Shown piece by piece: positions 1 through 6,498 of a DNA stretch of 26,082 nucleotides; within the stretch, counting starts at the first letter, position 1, and each line of letters starts with the position of its first letter. The stretch spans positions 1 through 26,082 of the forward strand of contig CAIYNT010000015.1 of the NCBI GenBank assembly GCA_903927605.1. The letters run 5' to 3'. The notes under the pieces were generated by a model, which made no database searches, was not told the origin of the DNA, and saw only the letters and a list, made by a program, of their open reading frames with translations. The stretch comes from an uncultured Holophagaceae bacterium. Its GTDB lineage: Bacteria; Acidobacteriota; Holophagae; Holophagales; Holophagaceae. A program made the position numbers and the translations under genes.

Positions 1-1412
1 GGTTCGTCCAGCAGCAGCAGGTTCACGCCGTGGCGGATGAGCGTGGCGATGCTGAGCCGCGCCCGCTCGCCGCCGGAGAGGGCCGTGACGGGCTTGTCCA
101 CCTCGTCGCCACGGAACTGGAATTTGGCCAGGAAGCCCAGAACGTCCTGCTTCAGAGCCTGGGGATTCACCGCATGGATCTGCTGGAACACCGTGTTCCG
201 AGGATCCAGATTCCTGTGGTGCTGATCGAAGTAGCCCACCTTCACCTGGCTACCCAGGCGGGCCTGGCCTGTGATGAAGGGGATCTCCTCGGAGATGGCT
301 TTCAGCAGGGTGGACTTGCCGGTGCCGTTCAAGCCCACGATGCCCAGCTTCTGGCCGCGCTTGATCTGGAGCTGTTCCAGTGGCGCATAGAGGGGCTTCC
401 CACTCCAGCCCACACTGGCGTTCTCCAGCACCATGGCCACGTCGCCGCTGCGCTGGGTCTCAGGGAAGCTGAACTTCACCTTGCGCCGATCCCGCAACGG
501 TCTCTGGATGCGGTCGAGCTTGGAGAGATGGGTGCGGCGACCACGGGCCTGCTTGGTATTCTGCCCAGCGATGTTGCGGCGGATGTACTCTTCCTGGTTC
601 TTGATGTAGGCCTGCTGCTGCTCGTAGTGCCGTTCCAGCAGCTCCAGTTCCTGTTCCTTCTTCTCCATGAACTCCGAGTAGTTGCCCTCGTAGACCCGCG
701 AGCGACCCTGGTCGAGCTCAAGGATCTCAGTGGCGATCTTGTCCAGGAAATAGCGGTCATGGCTGATGATGGCGACGGTGGCGTCGGTGTCCTGGATGAA
801 CCCCTCCAGCCAGCGCAGGCTGGGCAGATCCAGGTGGTTGGTGGGCTCATCCAGCAGCAGCAGGTCCTGACCCTGGAGGATCGCCTTGGCCAGCATCACG
901 CGGCTCTTCTGGCCGCCGGACAGGGTCTCCACGGGGCATTCAAAATCGGAAGCCGCGAACCCGAGGGACTGGAGGATGCTCTCAGCCCGGGCCCGGATGC
1001 TGAAGCCATCCAGGTGCTCAAAGGCTTCCGTGGTCATCTGGTAGCGTTCCATCACCTCGGTGAGGTCCGTCCCGGCCTCGCCCATGCGATGTTCCAGGTC
1101 CCGCATCTCGTGTTGCAACCTCTCCACGTCGCCGAAAGCCGCCAGCGCTTCTTCCAGCACGCTGCCCAGAGTCTCGGGCACCAGATCCTGGGCATAGTGG
1201 CCCATGCGGATGCCACGCTCCCTGGTCGGCTTCACGACGGTGCCGCCGTCCGCCTCCAACTGGCCCAGCAGCAACTTGAAGACCGTGCTCTTGCCGGCGC
1301 CATTGCGGCCGATGACGCCCCAGCACTCGCCTTCCTGGATGGCCCAGGTCACATCCTTGAGCACCTCTTGGGGGCCGAAGCGGAGATCCACATGGTTGAG
1401 GGAAGCGAGCAT
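1..1412 (-). CDS. ABC-F family ATP-binding protein (3' end cut by window edge)
   Basis: Soluble twin-ATPase protein of the ABC-F family, whose members act on ribosomes (translation factors or antibiotic-resistance proteins) rather than in membrane transport. The 470 visible codons contain a first nucleotide-binding domain with Walker A GRNGAGKST (residues 35-43), signature LSGGQ (164-168) and Walker B followed by DEPTNHLD (188-195). A charged helical linker follows (about 245-310), then a second Walker A GLNGTGKST (360-368) and second signature LSGGE (445-449). The reading stops inside the second Walker B (LLLLDE), so only a C-terminal piece is missing. There are no membrane segments. The ATG at 1412 is the first start that precedes the N-terminal strand; no clear Shine-Dalgarno sequence is visible and a long inverted repeat ends 7 nt upstream. 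Uup-like and YdiF-like subfamilies both remain possible, so no symbol is given. Confidence 0.93.
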   Translation of the reverse strand, partial: MLASLNHVDLRFGPQEVLKDVTWAIQEGECWGVIGRNGAGKSTVFKLLLGQLEADGGTVVKPTRERGIRMGHYAQDLVPETLGSVLEEALAAFGDVERLQHEMRDLEHRMGEAGTDLTEVMERYQMTTEAFEHLDGFSIRARAESILQSLGFAASDFECPVETLSGGQKSRVMLAKAILQGQDLLLLDEPTNHLDLPSLRWLEGFIQDTDATVAIISHDRYFLDKIATEILELDQGRSRVYEGNYSEFMEKKEQELELLERHYEQQQAYIKNQEEYIRRNIAGQNTKQARGRRTHLSKLDRIQRPLRDRRKVKFSFPETQRSGDVAMVLENASVGWSGKPLYAPLEQLQIKRGQKLGIVGLNGTGKSTLLKAISEEIPFITGQARLGSQVKVGYFDQHHRNLDPRNTVFQQIHAVNPQALKQDVLGFLAKFQFRGDEVDKPVTALSGGERARLSIATLIRHGVNLLLLDE

Positions 1413-1419
1413 GGAGGCG

Positions 1420-1488
1420 GCTGTCAGCTCTCGGCAATCAGCTATCGGTGAGGGAGTGGCTGACAGCTGATGGCTGAAGGCTGACAGC
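1420..1488. repeat. Imperfect inverted repeat built of 7-bp units
   Basis: The right arm (1457-1488) is a tandem of heptads of the form NRGCTGA: TGGCTGA, CAGCTGA, TGGCTGA, AGGCTGA, then a partial CAGC. The left arm (1420-1451) carries the same unit in opposite orientation (TCAGCTC, TCGGCAA, TCAGCTA, TCGG). The arms match at roughly 24 of 32 positions with a 5-nt loop (gggag). It fills the gap between the tRNA terminator and the ABC-F start codon, so a transcript of the ABC-F gene would carry it as a leader hairpin. A related heptad tract lies at 4005-4039. Confidence 0.75.
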
Positions 1489-1490
1489 TT

Positions 1491-1514
1491 GAAGGCCACC
1501 TTGCGGTGGCCTTC
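1491..1514 (-). terminator. Hairpin after tRNA-Ala, probable terminator
   Basis: A perfect 10-bp GC-rich stem (GAAGGCCACC / GGTGGCCTTC) encloses a 4-nt loop. It begins 4 nt beyond the CCA end of the tRNA on the minus strand. There is no strong U-run after the stem in that direction, so it may be only partly effective and allow readthrough into the ABC-F gene. Confidence 0.55.
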
Positions 1515-1518
1515 TGTT

Positions 1519-1594
<76 letters not shown>

Positions 1595-1608
1595 AATCGG
1601 GGAAACCC

Positions 1609-1637
1609 AGTATCCCACCCCTTCCGGGCTTCCGCAA
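1609..1637 (-). promoter_or_regulatory. Sigma-70-type promoter for tRNA-Ala
   Basis: On the minus strand a -35 hexamer TTGCGG (1637-1632) is separated by exactly 17 bp from a -10 hexamer GATACT (1614-1609). Transcription would start about 7 nt later, just before the tRNA 5' end at 1594. It lies in the 50-bp gap after the transglycosylase stop codon. The call rests on hexamer match and spacing only. Confidence 0.5.
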
Positions 1638-1644
1638 GCAGGGA

Positions 1645-3582
1645 TCAGCGGTCTGACAACTGGAGCTTCTGCCCCACCTGGATGCGGTCACCCTTCAGGT
1701 GGTTCCAGGCCCTGAGCTCTCCGGGATCGAGGCCATACCGGCGAGCGATGCTGGCCAGTGAATCCCCCTTCCGGACCCTGTGAATGCTGACAGCGGGCAC
1801 CGCCTTGCTCTTTGCGACGCCGCCTGGAAGGCGCACCTCGTCGCCGGCATGCAGGGCCTTCACAGCATCGGGATTGAGGCGCATGAGGTCACCGAGAGGC
1901 ACTTTGTGGAGCCGGGCGAGCTTAGCCAGAGTATCGCCCTGTTTCGCATGGAGGATCGCAGTGGCAGGAATCTCCCTCGGCTCGGCTGGGGCGGTCACAT
2001 CCATGGGATGAGAGGCCACAGGGAGGGCCACCTGGACGTTCGTGAGGGGCGTGGGAACCGGAGTGACGGTGGGAACAACAGCAGGCAGCCCGGGTTTTGC
2101 CGACGCTTCTGCGGGGCGATCCAGGTCCCGGGGGGCAGCCGGTAGCGGCGGCAGAGGACGGTCCCGAAGGGCGCGGCCACTTGCATTCCCGGAGGCGAGA
2201 TCCTCCTCTACCAAAGCGATGGTTGGCGGAGGGGGCACCAGCACCCGCTTGCCGGGCCGGAACTGTTTCACGGTCAGGTCGTTGGCCGCGAGGAGGTCCT
2301 CCGGTGACAGCTTGAAGCGCCGCGCGACCTTCGTGAGGGTGTCGCCCTTTCGCACGGTGTAGGTCCGGAAATCCAGCCGCTTGCCAGCGGGCATGTGGGC
2401 CAGTTGGCGCAGGCAGTCCAATGCCTTGCCAGGGGGTACACGCAGCTGGTACGTGCCTGGGGGCGTGGAGCCCCGGAGCAACTCGGGGTTCAGAATCTTC
2501 AAGGTCGTGGCCTCGGTGCCGGCACAGCGGGCCAGTACCGTGAGGCTGGTCATGCTGGAAACAGTGACGACCTCGTAGGCGTAGGGAACCAAGGGAACGA
2601 TGTGAAGGCCGTAACGCTCAGGGTTCCGGCCGACCAGAATGGCCGCGCAGAGCTCCGGAACGTAGTTTTTCGTTTCGGTCCTCAGCCACCGGGACCGGCT
2701 GAGATCCCAGAAATTGCGCGTACCCAGGTTCTGGATGGCCCGGTCCAACGTCAGCGGTCCGGCGTTGTAGCTGGAGGCCGCCAGGTACCAGTCACCCGTG
2801 AGTTCGTAGAGCCGCTTGAGGTAGCGTGCGGCAGCCCGCGTGGCCTTCATGGGGTCGCGCCGCTCCTCCACCCAGGCGTTGCCACCGAGGCCGTAGATGC
2901 GGCCGGTGGACCGGATGAATTGCCACATCCCCACGGCCTTGGCGCGGCTCTTCGCTTCGTTGCGGAAGCCGGACTCGATGACAGCGAGATAGGCCAGATC
3001 CGAGGGCACGCCTTCCTCTGCAAAGATCTGCCGGATCATGGGCAGGTACATGGAGGCCCGGCCCAGCGCGTTCTCCATGAAGCCGCGCTTGGTGGTGCTG
3101 AAGAGGCTCACCCAGGTAAGCACCTTGTCATTCAGATCGATCGGGTAATCGTAGGTGGCGCCCCGCTCGGCCGAACGCACCAGCTCAAGCTCGGCTCGGA
3201 GTTCGTCGCCACTGATGGATACCACTTCCTCAGGAGCCTTGAGTCCGGGCTCGGCCTCGGGCGCCTCTTCCTCTGTGATCTGGTCCTGAACTTCCTTCAA
3301 CCGTTGGAGCAGGCCCTGGATTTCGGCCTGCTTGAGCAGATCGGGGGACCAATCTGCCGTAAGAACATCGGCTTCGTCAGACCGAGCGGCGACAGTCTCC
3401 TCGTCGTCAGCCTCAACCGCCTTCTCCGCAGCCTCCACCAGTGCCCGGAGCTGCCGAGTCCGCACGACATCGGATTCAGCGGCTCGGACTGGAGCCGTGA
3501 CCACCTGCACCTGGGGTGCCGGGGCCGGTGTCTGCACCGATAGCGTCCCCCAGAGGAGGGTGGCCAGGGCCAGGATTGGCAC
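1645..3582 (-). CDS. LysM-containing lytic transglycosylase (MltD-like)
   Basis: Secreted or periplasmic peptidoglycan-cleaving enzyme that cuts MurNAc-GlcNAc bonds to form 1,6-anhydro ends. The 645-residue protein starts with a short hydrophobic segment (2-16) lacking the usual basic n-region, so the signal peptide is atypical. The SLT catalytic domain spans about 185-320 with the catalytic glutamate in VIESGF (E203), then GMWQF and SYNAGP. Three LysM cell-wall-binding repeats follow at about 407-450, 543-587 and 599-643, separated by a Pro-rich spacer. The start is GTG at 3582: an in-frame TGA lies 8 codons upstream and no ATG intervenes. It begins 4 nt after the gcvH stop, so it is probably translated with it. 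Domain order resembles MltD, but no lipoprotein Cys is visible at the N-terminus. Confidence 0.93.
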   Translation of the reverse strand: MPILALATLLWGTLSVQTPAPAPQVQVVTAPVRAAESDVVRTRQLRALVEAAEKAVEADDEETVAARSDEADVLTADWSPDLLKQAEIQGLLQRLKEVQDQITEEEAPEAEPGLKAPEEVVSISGDELRAELELVRSAERGATYDYPIDLNDKVLTWVSLFSTTKRGFMENALGRASMYLPMIRQIFAEEGVPSDLAYLAVIESGFRNEAKSRAKAVGMWQFIRSTGRIYGLGGNAWVEERRDPMKATRAAARYLKRLYELTGDWYLAASSYNAGPLTLDRAIQNLGTRNFWDLSRSRWLRTETKNYVPELCAAILVGRNPERYGLHIVPLVPYAYEVVTVSSMTSLTVLARCAGTEATTLKILNPELLRGSTPPGTYQLRVPPGKALDCLRQLAHMPAGKRLDFRTYTVRKGDTLTKVARRFKLSPEDLLAANDLTVKQFRPGKRVLVPPPPTIALVEEDLASGNASGRALRDRPLPPLPAAPRDLDRPAEASAKPGLPAVVPTVTPVPTPLTNVQVALPVASHPMDVTAPAEPREIPATAILHAKQGDTLAKLARLHKVPLGDLMRLNPDAVKALHAGDEVRLPGGVAKSKAVPAVSIHRVRKGDSLASIARRYGLDPGELRAWNHLKGDRIQVGQKLQLSDR

Positions 3583-3586
3583 GGAG

Positions 3587-3970
3587 TTAATGGCTTTCCG
3601 CGCTCACCAGGGCCTCATAGGCCTTGGCGTCCAGAAGACCTGCGAGATCCCCGGTCAGCTTGACCTTCACCATCCAGCCCTTGCCATAGGGATCCTCGTT
3701 CACAGCTTCAGGATGATCCGCCAGAGAGGCATTCACATCGAGTACCTCACCGGCTGCGGGCATGTTCAGCTCGGATACCGTCTTCACTGATTCCACAGTT
3801 CCGAATTCCTCGCCAGCGGCAAAGGCATCGCCAACGTCCGGCAGATCCACGAACACCACGTCCCCCAGCGCGTCCTGCGCATAGTGCGTGATGCCCACGA
3901 GGGCCGTACCGTCGCCCGCGGGTCTCAGCCATTCGTGATCCTTGGTGTACTTCAGGTCGGCAGGGAACAT
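3587..3970 (-). CDS. gcvH: Glycine cleavage system H protein
   Basis: Lipoyl carrier protein of the glycine cleavage complex. It shuttles the aminomethyl group from the P protein to the T protein and electrons to the L protein. The 127-residue length is normal for the family. The lipoylation lysine is K63 in ESVKTVSEL, and the DHEW and GKGWM motifs are in their usual places. The ATG at 3970 has a good ribosome-binding site (GGAGG) 5 nt upstream. It follows gcvT after 65 bp and directly precedes the transglycosylase. No gcvP gene lies in the window, so the decarboxylase must be encoded elsewhere. Confidence 0.97.
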   Translation of the reverse strand: MFPADLKYTKDHEWLRPAGDGTALVGITHYAQDALGDVVFVDLPDVGDAFAAGEEFGTVESVKTVSELNMPAAGEVLDVNASLADHPEAVNEDPYGKGWMVKVKLTGDLAGLLDAKAYEALVSAESH

Positions 3971-4004
3971 GGATCCTCCAGGTTTGATCAGTTGAAGATT
4001 GGGG

Positions 4005-4039
4005 TGGCTGACGGCAGATAGCCGAGAGGTGATAGCTAC
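4005..4039. repeat. Heptad repeat tract between gcvT and gcvH
   Basis: Five consecutive 7-bp units of the form NRGCNGA can be read: TGGCTGA, CGGCAGA, TAGCCGA, GAGGTGA, TAGCTAC. It is the same unit as in the inverted repeat at 1420-1488, but only one orientation is present and it is more degenerate. It overlaps the gcvT stop codon (4036-4038). Confidence 0.55.
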
Positions 4040-5151
4040 TTCTGCCGCTTGTAGAAGGGCGTAGGGATGATTTCTGCGTCCACGGCGCGACCGCGGATCT
4101 CGATCTGGATGCGGCCACCGGTCTTGGCCAGTACAGTGGGGACATAGGCCAGACCGAGATTGATCCCGCAGGTGGGCGATGGCGCCCCACTGGTGACGAA
4201 ACCAATCTGTTTTCCGTCCTGCACCACGGGCATGTGGTCCCGGGCGATGTCCCGCTTCTCCAGGGTCTTGAACCCTACGAGCTTCCGTGGTGCAGGGGCG
4301 CCCTTGGCGGCCACCAGCGCATCGTGGCCGATGAAGTCGCCCTTGTCCAGCTTCACGATCCAGCCGAGCCCAGCCTCCAGGGCGTGGATGCTGTCGTCGA
4401 TCTCATGGCCGTAGAGAGCCATCTTGCACTCCAGGCGAAGGGTGTTACGGCAGCCGAGTCCCGCAGGCACAAGGCCCTGGGGCTTCCCAGCTTCCAGCAC
4501 GGCATTCCAGAGCTTCTCGGTGTCGCCTGCGGCGCAGTAGAGCTCAAAGCCGTCTTCGCCCGTGTAACCCGTGCGGCTGATGAGGCACTGGATCCCGGCC
4601 ACCTCGCCATGGGTGAACCAGTAGTACCCGATGGGGGCCAGCGGTGTCCTGGTGAGGGGCTGGAGGATGTCCAGGGCGAGCGGACCCTGGAGGGCGATCT
4701 GACCCGTGACCGGGCTTTCATTCACCACGGTGCAGTCATAGGCCGGCGCATGCTGCTGGACCCAGGCGAAGTCCTTGTCAGAGTTGCCCGCGTTCACCAC
4801 CAGGAGGAACTCCTGCTCGCCCTCGCGGTAGACCAGCAGGTCATCCACGAAGGTGCCATTCTCGTAGAGAAAGGCCGTGTAGTGGATCTGGCCGATGTCC
4901 AGCTGCGCAACAGCATTGGGCGTCAGATGCTCCACCAGGGCCAGCGCGCCGGGGCCCTTCACCCGGATCTCACCCATGTGGCTCACGTCGAAGAGACCGG
5001 CCCTGGTGCGAACCGCCTCATGCTCGGCAATGATTCCGCCCGGGTACTGCACAGGCATGTCCCACCCGCCGAAATCCACCATCTTGGCGTTCAGGGCCCG
5101 ATGGGCCGCATTGAGGGGCGTCTTCATCAGATCAGATGCGATGGTAGACAT
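4036..5151 (-). CDS. gcvT: Glycine cleavage system T protein (aminomethyltransferase)
   Basis: Tetrahydrofolate-dependent aminomethyltransferase. It releases ammonia from the aminomethyl-lipoyl H protein and makes 5,10-methylene-THF. The 371 residues match the family length. Visible motifs are FGGWDMP (27-33), DVSHMGE (55-61), the folate-site acidic pair in FVDDLLVY (101-108), GYTGEDGFELY (195-205) and the C-terminal SPTCGINLGLAYV. The usual GARDTLRLE motif reads GCRNTLRLE (233-241). The longer reading frame begins at 5304, but the ATG at 5151 matches the normal N-terminus and has GGAG upstream (CTGGAGTGCCC). It lies 25 bp after sfsA and 65 bp before gcvH. Confidence 0.97.
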   Translation of the reverse strand: MSTIASDLMKTPLNAAHRALNAKMVDFGGWDMPVQYPGGIIAEHEAVRTRAGLFDVSHMGEIRVKGPGALALVEHLTPNAVAQLDIGQIHYTAFLYENGTFVDDLLVYREGEQEFLLVVNAGNSDKDFAWVQQHAPAYDCTVVNESPVTGQIALQGPLALDILQPLTRTPLAPIGYYWFTHGEVAGIQCLISRTGYTGEDGFELYCAAGDTEKLWNAVLEAGKPQGLVPAGLGCRNTLRLECKMALYGHEIDDSIHALEAGLGWIVKLDKGDFIGHDALVAAKGAPAPRKLVGFKTLEKRDIARDHMPVVQDGKQIGFVTSGAPSPTCGINLGLAYVPTVLAKTGGRIQIEIRGRAVDAEIIPTPFYKRQK

Positions 5152-5176
5152 GGGCACTCCAGAAGGAACTGTCAGT

Positions 5177-5917
5177 CTATCGCCGGGGAACCCAGGGCAG
5201 AAGGCCCGGCAGTTCCCAACCCAGGCTCCATAGGCCCCTTGCATCCCCGCTTGTGACCAGGCGCACAGCCAGGGGCAGGACCACCACACCGGTTTCTGCG
5301 GCACGATCCAGCTCTATGGCGTAGGCGGAATCAATCTCCCGCGCAGCGTCGAACCGATCCACATCCATCCGATGCACGAAAAAGGCGATGGCCGCCCGGT
5401 GTCCCTCTCGCACCATGGCCTGGAGCTCCCGCAGATGCTTGGCTCCGCGTTCCGTGACGGCGTCCGGGAACAGAGCCCAATCACCCGTTTTCAGGGTCGT
5501 GTTCTTCACCTCGATGAACACCTGGCGGCCCTCCCCATCCAGGGCCAGCACGTCGATCCGGCTGTTCTCGGCCCCGTACTTCACCTCCGTTCGGACGCCA
5601 TGCAGGCCCGGCAGGCCCGGCAGGGCATCCCTTCTCGCGGCCTCGGCAACCACCCGGTTGGGCATGCCAGTCTCCACGCCCACCCAGCCTCCCGGCCTCT
5701 CCACCGCCAGCCAGGTGAACTTCAGCTTGCGCTTCGGGTTCGCCGCGGATTCCAGCAATACCCGGTCCCCTGGCTCCCAGCAGGTCTTCATGGAGCCCGT
5801 GTTCGTGGAATGGGCCGTGACCACGTTGCCGTCCTCCAGCCGAACGTCCGCCAGGAATCGCTTGTAGCGCTGGATCAGCGTGCCGGTTACCAGACCGGTC
5901 TTCTCGATCAGGATCAT
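5177..5917 (-). CDS. sfsA: SfsA family protein (sugar fermentation stimulation homolog)
   Basis: Member of the SfsA family. E. coli SfsA was described as a DNA-binding stimulator of maltose metabolism, but the true activity is unsettled. The 246 residues contain the family signatures: HSTNTGSM (36-43), SRIDVLAL (119-126), IEVKNTTL (135-142) and FPDAVTERGAKHL (150-162). The spaced D122 and E136-x-K138 resemble a PD-(D/E)XK nuclease-type centre, which is suggestive only. The ATG at 5917 overlaps the stop of the upstream HAD phosphatase gene in an ATGA arrangement, indicating translational coupling. Confidence 0.94.
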   Translation of the reverse strand: MILIEKTGLVTGTLIQRYKRFLADVRLEDGNVVTAHSTNTGSMKTCWEPGDRVLLESAANPKRKLKFTWLAVERPGGWVGVETGMPNRVVAEAARRDALPGLPGLHGVRTEVKYGAENSRIDVLALDGEGRQVFIEVKNTTLKTGDWALFPDAVTERGAKHLRELQAMVREGHRAAIAFFVHRMDVDRFDAAREIDSAYAIELDRAAETGVVVLPLAVRLVTSGDARGLWSLGWELPGLLPWVPRR

Positions 5918-6498
5918 GGCCAGCGGGACAAGATGAGCTCCACGGCCTCGGGAAGATCCTCGGCCACCAGATCCGCGGCAGAACTATCCACCCGAGAACC
6001 ATAGCCCGTGCGCACCAACGCCACCCTGCATCCGGCCCGACGCCCGGCCTCCAGATCGAGGGCCTTGTCCCCCACCATCCAGGAGCGGGACAGATCGAGA
6101 CCATGCTCTTCTGCCGCCCTCAACAGCATGCCGGGATTCGGTTTGCGCTCCGGATGATCCGCCACGGCATACTCTCCCAGTGCCTTCTCATGGTGGGGGG
6201 ACGCGTAGACGGCATCGATCCAGGCATTCTCCAGGGCCAGCAGCAACTCCATGCGCTTCATGACAGCGGCGAAGTCCTGCCATCCATACCTGCCGCGGCC
6301 GATGCCACTCTGATTGGTGACCACCACAACGGGGACGCCCAGGGCATTGAGCCGGGCCACAGCGGCCGCAGCACCGGGAATCAGCACCAGCTGCTCCGGG
6401 TCGGACAGGTAATCCACCTCCTCGTTGAGGGTGCCGTCCCGGTCCAGGAAGAAGGCTGGCTTCACGGGAGCTCGTTCCATGCTGTCATCTCCATTCAT
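5914..6498 (-). CDS. HAD-IIIA phosphatase, GmhB / HisB-N-like
   Basis: Phosphatase related to D-glycero-D-manno-heptose 1,7-bisphosphate 7-phosphatase, which acts in LPS inner-core heptose synthesis. HAD motifs are intact: DRDGT (19-23, nucleophile D19 and general acid D21), TNQSG (61-65), the K119-P120 pair and GDKALD (143-148). The zinc loop of true GmhB (C-x-H...C-x-C) is replaced: the region reads ASPHHEK (99-105) and then HPERKP (115-120), with histidines but no cysteines. The start at 6498 overlaps the upstream stop as ATGA; an internal ATG six codons later has a better SD (GGAG) and could be the true start. Heptose, histidinol or another sugar phosphate could be the substrate. kdsB and lptD nearby favour LPS. 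Confidence 0.85.
   Translation of the reverse strand: MNGDDSMERAPVKPAFFLDRDGTLNEEVDYLSDPEQLVLIPGAAAAVARLNALGVPVVVVTNQSGIGRGRYGWQDFAAVMKRMELLLALENAWIDAVYASPHHEKALGEYAVADHPERKPNPGMLLRAAEEHGLDLSRSWMVGDKALDLEAGRRAGCRVALVRTGYGSRVDSSAADLVAEDLPEAVELILSRWP

Noticed and set aside
30..1451. 473-codon plus-strand open frame opposite the ABC-F gene
   Set aside because: The opposite strand encodes both Walker motifs and both signatures; the plus frame is an antisense artefact.
2395..3543. 382-codon plus-strand open frame opposite the transglycosylase
   Set aside because: Antisense to an SLT/LysM coding region, with no SD and no recognisable domain.
3971..4035. Glycine riboswitch before gcvH or gcvT
   Set aside because: The gcvT-gcvH gap is only 65 bp and filled by heptads and an SD, and the region before gcvT is the sfsA coding sequence; no tandem aptamer fits.
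5152..5304. Upstream extension of gcvT to 5304
   Set aside because: The extra residues overlap sfsA, match no GcvT N-terminus, and the ATG at 5151 has its own SD.
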